A stretch of 11,502 nt of DNA from Phenylobacterium sp. (GTDB taxonomy: Bacteria; Pseudomonadota; Alphaproteobacteria; Caulobacterales; Caulobacteraceae), in NCBI GenBank assembly GCA_028290925.1, contig JAQGIX010000321.1, positions 1 through 11,502 on the forward strand. The letters run 5' to 3'. Made by a program: the position numbers and the translations under genes. The notes under the pieces were generated by a model, which was given only the letters and a program-made list of their open reading frames with translations, was not told the DNA's origin and did no database searches. Shown piece by piece: positions 6,794 through 11,502 of the stretch. Every line of letters starts with the position of its first letter. Position 1 is the first letter of the stretch.

Positions 6794-7426
6794 ATGGACA
6801 CGCGCATTCGGACCTCGCTGATCATCGCCGCCGGCGCGATCGCCTTCGGCCTGGCCGCCAGCGCGTCGTCCCGCGCCGAGGCGCCGCCCGCCGCGCCGCG
6901 CTTCACCGCCGACGGCAAGATGGAGTTCCCCAAGGACTACCGGAGCTGGATCTACCTCTCCACCGGCCTGGACATGGCCTACACCGAGCAGACCGGCATG
7001 GGCCCCGACGACCACATGTTCGACAGCGTGTTCGTCAACCGCGAGGCCTACGACGCCTACCAGAAGACCGGCCACTGGCCCGACAAGACGGTGATGGTGC
7101 TCGAGGTGCGCAAGGGCGCGGGGAAGGGGTCCATCAACAAGCACGGCCAGTTCCAGACCGACAAGCTGGCGGCCGAGGTCCACGCCAAGGACGAGGCGCG
7201 CTTCAAGGACACCGGCGGCTGGGCCTTCTTCGGGTTCGGCGGCGGCGAGCGGCCCGCGGCCAAGCTTCCGACCGGGGCGGGCTGCATCTCCTGCCACGAG
7301 GCCCACGCAGCGGTGGACACCACCTTCGTGCAGTTCTACCCGACCCTGCTGCCCATCGCCCAGGCGAAGAAGACGCTCAGCGCGGCCTATCTGAAGGACG
7401 AGGCCGCCGGCGCTGCGGTGAAGTAG
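6794..7426 (+). CDS. Periplasmic cytochrome P460-family c-type heme protein
   Basis: Cytochrome P460 proteins are beta-sheet c-type hemoproteins; studied members oxidise hydroxylamine or bind NO, but most of the family is uncharacterised. The 210-residue product begins with a Sec signal peptide (MDTRIRTS, hydrophobic IIAAGAIAFGLAA, cleavage probably after Ala30 in SRAEA). The domain follows: FPKDYRSWIYLSTGL, then FDSVFVNREAYDAYQKTGHWPDKTVMVLEVRK, VHAKDEARFKDTGGWAFFGFG, and the heme motif CISCH (Cys164, Cys167, His168), then TFVQFYPTLLP. The ATG at 6794 has GGGGA at 6784-6788. The Lys that crosslinks heme in true P460 cannot be assigned by eye; several lysines are present. No partner genes for nitrogen oxidation are visible. 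ctaA upstream is heme-related, but the 135-bp gap gives no proof of an operon. Confidence 0.85.
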   Translation: MDTRIRTSLIIAAGAIAFGLAASASSRAEAPPAAPRFTADGKMEFPKDYRSWIYLSTGLDMAYTEQTGMGPDDHMFDSVFVNREAYDAYQKTGHWPDKTVMVLEVRKGAGKGSINKHGQFQTDKLAAEVHAKDEARFKDTGGWAFFGFGGGERPAAKLPTGAGCISCHEAHAAVDTTFVQFYPTLLPIAQAKKTLSAAYLKDEAAGAAVK

Positions 7427-7429
7427 ATG

Positions 7430-7547
7430 CCCCCGTTGGGGGGAGCTGTCGCGAAGCGACCGAGGGGGTTGAAGGGCAGGGCCTTCGACGCTCGTGGGCT
7501 GCAACCCCGTCCGATTGTCCGGACCACCTCTCCCGTCGAGGACGACG
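7430..7547. repeat. Cluster of adjacent short inverted repeats (REP-like intergenic element)
   Basis: The segment directly after the P460 stop is almost entirely short hairpins. CCCCC (7430-7434) can pair with GGGGG at 7438-7442 or 7464-7468. GTCGC-GAA-GCGAC lies at 7448-7460. GGGGTTG (7465-7471) pairs with CAACCCC (7502-7508), enclosing GAAGG/CCTTC (7471-7475 and 7482-7486). GTCCG-ATTGTC-CGGAC lies at 7509-7524 and CGTCG-AGGA-CGACG at 7534-7547. I recall strings like TCGGTCGCTTCGCGAC between genes in Caulobacterales, so a dispersed repeat is likely, but no second copy is in this window. No convincing ORF lies here. Confidence 0.6.
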
Positions 7548-7549
7548 CG

Positions 7550-7600
7550 CGGTAACATAATACCGTAATCCAAAAGTCGCGTGTTTTCCGTAACTTAGCC
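7550..7600. promoter_or_regulatory. AT-rich patch upstream of the rplM promoter
   Basis: In otherwise about 70% GC DNA this patch is roughly half A/T. It contains CGGTA-ACATAA-TACCG (7550-7565), CATAAT (7556-7561, five of six to a -10) and two similar CCGTAA strings (7563-7568, 7588-7593). It could be an UP-like or activator region for the promoter at 7620, or a second start. No matching -35 was found for CATAAT. Confidence 0.3.
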
Positions 7601-7619
7601 GTCCTCGCCGATTGGCGTG

Positions 7620-7648
7620 TTGACAGCGGTTGGCGATGTCGGCATATG
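7620..7648 (+). promoter_or_regulatory. Promoter of the rplM-rpsI operon
   Basis: A perfect TTGACA (7620-7625, followed by G) lies 17 bases before CATATG (7643-7648), which keeps the central ATA of the -10. The start of transcription would be near 7655, giving a leader of about 50 bases. It is the best -35 in the window and sits where a ribosomal operon promoter is expected. Confidence 0.6.
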
Positions 7649-7649
7649 C

Positions 7650-7669
7650 GCCGCTCACGTCGGGGCGGC
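7650..7669 (+). promoter_or_regulatory. Leader hairpin before rplM
   Basis: GCCGC (7650-7654) pairs with GCGGC (7665-7669). Two further pairs (U-G at 7655/7664 and C-G at 7656/7663) leave a 6-base loop ACGTCG. It lies at or just after the likely transcription start. In E. coli, L13 represses its own operon through the mRNA leader; whether this hairpin is such a site is inference only. Confidence 0.3.
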
Positions 7670-7703
7670 ACGCGTCCCGAGCAGACTGACGGACCCCATT
7701 CCC

Positions 7704-8177
7704 ATGATGAAGACCACGGCTTCGCTGAAGCCCGCCGAGGTCGAGAAGAAGTGGATCGTGATCGACGCCAAGGACGCCATCGTCGGCCGTCTGGCTTCGT
7801 TCATCGCGATGCGCCTTCGCGGCAAGCACCGGCCCGACTACACCCCGAACGTGGACTGCGGCGACGTGGTCGTCGTGCTCAACGCCGACAAGGTGAAGTT
7901 CACCGGCCGCAAGCTGGCCAACAAGATCTACTACCGGCACACCGGCCACCCGGGCGGCGTCAAGCAGCGCACCGCGGGCCAGATCCTCGAAGGCAAGCAC
8001 CCCGAGCGGGTGCTGGAAAAGGCCGTCGAGCGCATGCTGCCCAAGGAAAGCCCGCTGGCCCGCAAGCAGATGACGCACCTGCGCATCTACACCGGCGAGG
8101 CGCATCCCCACGAAGCGCAGAGCCCTGAGACCATCGCGTTCGCCGATCTGAACGCCAAGAACGTGCGGAGCGCGTAG
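7704..8177 (+). CDS. rplM: 50S ribosomal protein L13
   Basis: L13 is an early-assembly protein of the large ribosomal subunit that binds 23S rRNA. The product (157 residues) shows the family sequence: WIVIDAKDAIVGRLASFIAMRLRGKHRPDY, CGDVVVVLNADKVKFTGRK, the YYRHTGHPGG loop, and the C-terminal HLRIYTGEAHPHEAQSPE. It is about 15 residues longer than E. coli L13 because of an N-terminal extension (MKTTASLKPAEVEKK), normal in alphaproteobacteria. Two consecutive ATG codons at 7704 and 7707 are possible starts; the second gives MKTTAS, the form I recall from relatives. The purine stretch ACGGA (7689-7693) is a modest ribosome-binding site. rpsI follows after two bases, in one operon. Confidence 0.97.
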   Translation: MMKTTASLKPAEVEKKWIVIDAKDAIVGRLASFIAMRLRGKHRPDYTPNVDCGDVVVVLNADKVKFTGRKLANKIYYRHTGHPGGVKQRTAGQILEGKHPERVLEKAVERMLPKESPLARKQMTHLRIYTGEAHPHEAQSPETIAFADLNAKNVRSA

Positions 8178-8179
8178 CG

Positions 8180-8671
8180 ATGTCGGAATCCCCCACGACC
8201 ACCGAAGCGCAAGGCTTCGACGCCCTGAAGGGCATGGGCACGCAGGCCTCTGAAGAGATCGTCCGCGAGCCGAAGATTGACGCCCAGGGCCGCTCCTACG
8301 CGACCGGCAAGCGCAAGAACGCCATCGCGCGGGTGTGGATCAAGCCGGGCAAGGGCAAGATCACCATCAACGGCCGCGACCAGGAGATCTATTTCGCGCG
8401 GCCCGTGCTGCGCATGATGATCGCCCAGCCGCTGGAGCTCACCGACCGCGCCGGCCAGTTCGACGTGGTCGCCACCGTGGAAGGCTCCGGCCTTTCCGGC
8501 CAGGCGGGCGCCATCCGCCACGCGATCTCCAAGGCGCTGACCTACTATGAGCCCGGCCTGCGCGCCGTGCTGAAGCCGCACGGCCTGCTCACCCGCGACC
8601 CGCGGATCGTGGAGCGCAAGAAGTACGGCAAGGCGAAGGCCCGACGCAGCTTCCAGTTCTCGAAGCGCTAA
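8180..8671 (+). CDS. rpsI: 30S ribosomal protein S9
   Basis: S9 belongs to the head of the small subunit; its C-terminal tail reaches the P-site tRNA. The 163-residue product has YATGKRKNAIARVWIKPGKG, the IYFARPVLRMMIAQPL region, GSGLSGQAGAIRHAISKAL, and the tail DPRIVERKKYGKAKARRSF ending in the invariant SKR. The first 33 or so residues (SESPTTTEAQGF...) are an extension not found in E. coli S9 (130 residues) but usual in this class. The ATG at 8180 has GGAG at 8167-8170 with a 9-base spacer. The operon ends at the hairpin starting at 8700. Confidence 0.97.
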   Translation: MSESPTTTEAQGFDALKGMGTQASEEIVREPKIDAQGRSYATGKRKNAIARVWIKPGKGKITINGRDQEIYFARPVLRMMIAQPLELTDRAGQFDVVATVEGSGLSGQAGAIRHAISKALTYYEPGLRAVLKPHGLLTRDPRIVERKKYGKAKARRSFQFSKR

Positions 8672-8699
8672 CCGCGCGCGAAAACTCGCGAACGGATTG

Positions 8700-8738
8700 G
8701 GGGCGCTTCGGGACACCGGAGCGCCCCTTCGCTATTTC
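8700..8738 (+). terminator. Terminator after rplM-rpsI
   Basis: GGGGCGCT (8700-8707) pairs with AGCGCCCC (8720-8727), continued by UCGG/CCGG with one U-G pair, to a GACA loop: a 12-bp stem. The tail TTCGCTATTTC is T-rich but broken, so termination is likely though less clean than the one after hppA. It separates the ribosomal genes from argC, whose start is 26 bases beyond. Confidence 0.75.
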
Positions 8739-8764
8739 GGATCAGGTTGGTTGGATCGGGGCTC

Positions 8765-9742
8765 ATGACCCACACTGTCTTCATCGACGGCGAAGCCGGC
8801 ACCACCGGCTTGCAGATCCGGCAGCGGCTGGCCGACCGCCGCGACCTGACGCTGGTCTCCATCGACCCGGCGAAGCGCAAGGACCCGGAGGCCCGCGCCG
8901 AGCTGCTCAACAGCGCCGACGCCGTGGTCCTGTGCCTGCCCGACGACGCGGCGCGCGAGGCGGTCGACCTGATCAGCTCGAACAGCGTCCGGGTGGTCGA
9001 TCCCTCGACGGCGCACCGCGTCGCGCCCGACTGGGCGTTCGGCTTTCCTGAGCTCGCCAAGGGACAGCGCGCGGCGATCTCGGCCTCCAAGCGGGTCAGC
9101 AATCCGGGGTGCTATTCGACCGGCTTCATCGCCCTGGTGCGGCCGCTGGTCGACGCGGGGATCGTGCCCGCCGACTGGCCGGTCAGCTGCAACGCCGTCT
9201 CCGGCTACACCGGCGGCGGCAAGGGCCTGATCGCCGAGATGGAGGGCGCAGCGCCGGAGGGCGCGTCCGACGCCTACCGCGCCTACGGCCTGACGTTGGC
9301 CCACAAGCACGTGCCGGAGATGCAGCTGTGCACGGGGCTAACCCATCCGCCGCTGTTCGCCCCTTCGGTCGGCCGCTACGCCCAGGGGATGATCGTCGAG
9401 GTCCCGCTGCCCCTGTGGGCGCTGCCGGGCGAACCCGAGCCGGAGGACCTGCGCAGGGTGCTTGCGGCCTACTATGCGGACGAACGGTTCGTGGAGGTGG
9501 CCACGGAGGCTGAGTGCGCCGAGCTGGCCCAGGCGCGCGCCGGCGCGGCCGGCTACGTGGCGGCCGTGGATCCCGAGGCGCTCAACGGAACCAACCAGAT
9601 GAAGCTCTTCGTGTTCGGCAACCCGGCGCGCGGCCAGGTCCGGCTGCTGGCCCTGCTCGACAACCTCGGCAAGGGGGCGTCCGGCGCCTGCATCCAGAAC
9701 CTCAACCTGATGCTCGGCCTGGAGGAGGGCGCGGGCCTGTGA
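8765..9742 (+). CDS. argC: N-acetyl-gamma-glutamyl-phosphate reductase (type 2 ArgC)
   Basis: ArgC reduces N-acetyl-glutamyl-5-phosphate to the semialdehyde with NADPH, the third step of arginine synthesis. The 325-residue product starts with VFIDGEAGTTGLQI, the nucleotide-binding loop typical of the shorter type 2 enzymes. It has the catalytic Cys116 in VSNPGCYSTGFI, SGYTGGGKGLI, and the second catalytic residue His182 in LAHKHVPEM. The C terminus FGNPARGQVRLLALLDNLGKGASG is the conserved substrate/cofactor region. The ATG at 8765 is preferred over an in-frame start at 8747, which adds residues before the Rossmann strand and overlaps the terminator region. rplM-rpsI-argC is a common alphaproteobacterial order, to my knowledge. 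The stop overlaps the GTG of the next gene. Confidence 0.94.
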   Translation: MTHTVFIDGEAGTTGLQIRQRLADRRDLTLVSIDPAKRKDPEARAELLNSADAVVLCLPDDAAREAVDLISSNSVRVVDPSTAHRVAPDWAFGFPELAKGQRAAISASKRVSNPGCYSTGFIALVRPLVDAGIVPADWPVSCNAVSGYTGGGKGLIAEMEGAAPEGASDAYRAYGLTLAHKHVPEMQLCTGLTHPPLFAPSVGRYAQGMIVEVPLPLWALPGEPEPEDLRRVLAAYYADERFVEVATEAECAELAQARAGAAGYVAAVDPEALNGTNQMKLFVFGNPARGQVRLLALLDNLGKGASGACIQNLNLMLGLEEGAGL

Positions 9743-10188
9743 GCCTGCGCCGGGCCGGGGCAGGGGACGCCGCGGCGATCGCCGTCGTCCACCGCGCGGC
9801 CATGCGGGCCTCGCTGCCGTTCCTGCCGGAGCTGCACACCGCCGAGCAGGACCTCAGCTTCTTCGCCGAGCGGTTCCTGCCGGCCAACGAGGTCTGGGTG
9901 GCGGAGATCGACGGCCAGGTGGCGGGCTACGTCGGTTTCGACGGCGACTGGATCAACCACCTCTACGTCCACCCCGACCACCAGGGTCGCGGCCTCGGAC
10001 CCCAGCTGCTGGCCAAGGCCCTGGCCGACGGCCGGGCGAAGCAGCTCTGGACCTTCCAGAGGAACGACCGCGCCCGGCGGTTCTACGAACAGCGGGGCTT
10101 TTCGGCGGTGCGGTTCACCGACGGGGCGGGGAACGAGGAGCGCGAACCCGACGTGCTCTACGCCTGGGCGGGCGCCTCGGCCTTGTAA
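9739..10188 (+). CDS. GNAT family N-acetyltransferase
   Basis: GNAT enzymes transfer acetyl from acetyl-CoA to an amine; the substrate here is unknown. The 149-residue product has the standard fold. The N-terminal strand is SLRRAGAGDAAAIAVVHRAA. VWVAEIDGQVAGYVGF (about 52-67) gives strands 2-3. Motif A is HLYVHPDHQGRGLGPQLL (about 74-91), with the acetyl-CoA loop QGRGLG, and NDRARRFYEQRGF (about 109-121) is motif B. The start is GTG 9739, sharing GTGA with the argC stop and preceded by AGGAGG at 9723-9728 with a 10-base spacer. Sequence further upstream in this frame is antisense-like shadow of argC. Translational coupling to argC hints at co-expression, but the motifs are generic and do not identify an arginine-pathway enzyme. 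Confidence 0.88.
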   Translation: MSLRRAGAGDAAAIAVVHRAAMRASLPFLPELHTAEQDLSFFAERFLPANEVWVAEIDGQVAGYVGFDGDWINHLYVHPDHQGRGLGPQLLAKALADGRAKQLWTFQRNDRARRFYEQRGFSAVRFTDGAGNEEREPDVLYAWAGASAL

Positions 10189-10218
10189 CCTCGGGCCGGT
10201 CGGCTACCTAATACCGGC

Positions 10219-10707
10219 ATGAGCCTTCTCGATCGTCGCACCTTCCTGCTGGTCTCCGCCGCCGTCTGCGCCGCGCCTGGCCTGGCGCTGGCCGCGCCGG
10301 ACAAGTACGCCGCCTCACCCTGGCGGAAGATCTCCGACGCCGAGTGGAAGAAGCGCCTGCCGCCCGAGGCCTACGACGTGCTGCGCCACGAGGGCACCGA
10401 GCGGCCGTTCGCCAGCCCGCTGCTGAACGAGCATCGCAAGGGGGTGTTCGCCTGCCTGGGCTGCGGCCTGCCGCTGTTCCGCTCGGACTGGAAGTTCGAC
10501 AGCGGCACCGGCTGGCCGAGCTTCTACACCTACATCCCCGACGCGCTGGGCAAGAAGTCCGACCACGGCCTGCCGTTCGAGGAGCGCACCGAGTACCACT
10601 GCATCCAGTGCCTGGGGCACCAGGGCCACGTGTTCAACGACGGCCCCAAGCCCACCGGCCTGCGCTACTGCAACGACGGCGTGGCGCTGAAGTTCGTGCC
10701 GGCCTAG
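10219..10707 (+). CDS. msrB: Exported peptide-methionine (R)-S-oxide reductase (MsrB)
   Basis: MsrB reduces the R form of methionine sulfoxide in proteins. The 162-residue product begins with a Tat-type signal: DRRTFLL, a hydrophobic run, and a likely cut after LALAA (about residue 26), so it probably acts in the periplasm. The domain has HEGTERPFASPL, zinc ligands Cys79/Cys82 (CLGC) and Cys128/Cys131 (CIQC), SGTGWPSF, GHQGHVFNDGP and the catalytic Cys151 in GLRYCNDG. The spacing of all five cysteines equals that in E. coli MsrB, as I recall that sequence. The recycling Cys (E. coli GCGWPSF) is replaced by Thr97. The residue after RYCN is Asp where many members have Asn. A candidate -10 (CCTAATAC, 10207-10214) lies just before the ATG. 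The stop overlaps that of the convergent gene in CTAG. Confidence 0.92.
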   Translation: MSLLDRRTFLLVSAAVCAAPGLALAAPDKYAASPWRKISDAEWKKRLPPEAYDVLRHEGTERPFASPLLNEHRKGVFACLGCGLPLFRSDWKFDSGTGWPSFYTYIPDALGKKSDHGLPFEERTEYHCIQCLGHQGHVFNDGPKPTGLRYCNDGVALKFVPA

Positions 10708-11502
10708 ACCGGCTTTCCGGCCTTGGCGGGCTCGTCCGGATCCGGCGACGCGCCATCCTCCTGATCGATCGTACCCGAGCCGGTGACGTGGCTCTCCAGC
10801 CGGCCGGGACGGGTCAACAGGGTCACGTCGCCGGAACCGGTGATGTCGAGCTTGGCCCAGGTCTTGGGTCCGACCTTGGCCTGGCCCGATCCGGAGATCT
10901 TCACATCGGCGCCGTCGGCGGCGAGACCGCTCAGGTCGGCGTCGCCGGAGCCCGAGATGACCAGGTTCAGGGTCTTGGTGGCGCCCGCGGCGCTCACGTC
11001 GCCGTCGCCCGAGACATGGACGTTCAACTCGTCCTGCCGATAGTCGCGGATGTCGAGCTTGCCGCTGCCGTTGATCCCGAAGCTCCTGATCTTGGGCGCG
11101 GTCAGCTCGACGGTGACGTCGGCCGCGTCGTACGCCGGCCGGTCGAAGCGCAGGTGGCCGCCCTGCACCACCACGTGGTCGATCACGTCCCGCGGTCCGC
11201 GGACCACCAGCCGGGCGGGGCCGTCGGCCTGGGTGAAGTGGACGTCGGCGGGCACATCGACCTCCAGGGCGTCGCCGCCGGTCCAGGCGAGATCGCGGCT
11301 CGTCTGCGGACCGTCGTCGGCGTGGGTGTGGCTCCAACCGAAGGCGTGATGGGCGTTGTTCCAATTGTACCGACCGAAGCGACCGACCCAGGTCCAGGCC
11401 CCCTGGCTGAGGACCTCCTGCCCGGCGATGCCGACGGCGATGGAGAGGCAGACCGCCGAGAGCAGGAAGCCGGCGACGGCGATCATGGCGAGCACGCGGA
11501 TC
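10704..11502 (-). CDS. Membrane-anchored DUF2807 (GIN domain) protein, 5' end probably outside window
   Basis: DUF2807 proteins form a repetitive beta-helix-like domain of unknown function. About 265 residues are visible. Numbering from a GTG at 11495, a hydrophobic segment at about 3-24 (AMIAVAGFLLSAVCLSIAVGIAG) serves as signal or anchor. A Trp/His/Asn-rich stretch follows (about 33-60, with NNAHHAFGWSHTHAD), then the domain from about 68. GSG or GDG recurs at about 143, 163, 182, 202, 220 and 239. The end is acidic and proline-rich (DQEDGASPDPDEPAKAG). The frame remains open to the window edge (IRVLAMIA), so the true start may lie just beyond 11502; GTG 11495 or ATG 11486 are the internal options. 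Often such genes sit near a small transcriptional regulator; that part is not in the window. Confidence 0.82.
   Translation of the reverse strand, partial: IRVLAMIAVAGFLLSAVCLSIAVGIAGQEVLSQGAWTWVGRFGRYNWNNAHHAFGWSHTHADDGPQTSRDLAWTGGDALEVDVPADVHFTQADGPARLVVRGPRDVIDHVVVQGGHLRFDRPAYDAADVTVELTAPKIRSFGINGSGKLDIRDYRQDELNVHVSGDGDVSAAGATKTLNLVISGSGDADLSGLAADGADVKISGSGQAKVGPKTWAKLDITGSGDVTLLTRPGRLESHVTGSGTIDQEDGASPDPDEPAKAGKPV

Noticed and set aside
7430..7524. CRISPR array or Rho-independent terminator for the P460 gene
   Set aside because: The inverted repeats differ from each other with no equal spacers, so no CRISPR; none of the stems is followed by a T run on the plus strand.
7377..8111. Minus-strand open frames covering the gap before rplM and part of rplM
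   Set aside because: They are antisense to rplM and run through the hairpin cluster; no recognisable domain and no ribosome-binding site.

Overview
The window is a high-GC stretch of chromosome from an alphaproteobacterium, most likely Caulobacteraceae (Phenylobacterium or Caulobacter-like). I base this on the gene families and their order (plsX-fabH-ihfA-merR, rplM-rpsI-argC, the cytochrome bc1 chaperone next to DUF177, DUF2842) and on several promoter candidates that fit the Caulobacter housekeeping pattern better than the E. coli one. The genus is inferred from remembered gene neighbourhoods, not from a search.

Left part (1-2149): the 3' end of a membrane proton-pumping pyrophosphatase gene (hppA) runs into a strong hairpin terminator, which it shares with a convergent BamE-type outer-membrane lipoprotein gene. 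A divergent intergenic region then leads to a two-gene unit on the plus strand: a ubiquinol-cytochrome c chaperone and a YceD/DUF177 protein, overlapping by ATGA.

Centre-left (2241-5182): plsX and fabH, which start phospholipid and fatty acid synthesis, lie end to end. After a 169-bp gap come ihfA and a MerR-type regulator. The gap contains a perfect dyad that could be an operator. Ribosomal protein L32 (rpmF), which often lies between yceD and plsX, is absent here.

Centre (5207-7426): a tRNA-Pro(GGG) and a small DUF2842 membrane protein are on the minus strand. Divergent from them is heme A synthase (ctaA/COX15), needed for the aa3-type terminal oxidase, followed by a periplasmic cytochrome P460-family c-type heme protein. 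Together with the bc1 chaperone, these indicate aerobic respiratory metabolism.

Centre-right (7427-8738): about 280 bp without a gene holds a dense run of adjacent short inverted repeats (REP-like), an AT-rich patch and a good promoter with a leader hairpin. It precedes rplM-rpsI, which end at a hairpin terminator.

Right part (8765-11502): argC (arginine synthesis) overlaps an acetyltransferase gene. A Tat-exported methionine sulfoxide reductase B follows. Convergent with it, and sharing a CTAG stop, is a membrane-anchored DUF2807 protein with GSG repeats of about 19 residues, cut by the window end.

Overall this is mostly conserved housekeeping DNA. I see no phage, transposase, CRISPR array, toxin-antitoxin pair or obvious new system. 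The points most worth checking are the hairpin cluster at 7430-7565, the rplM leader, the dyad before ihfA, the P460 protein and the exported MsrB without the usual recycling cysteine.
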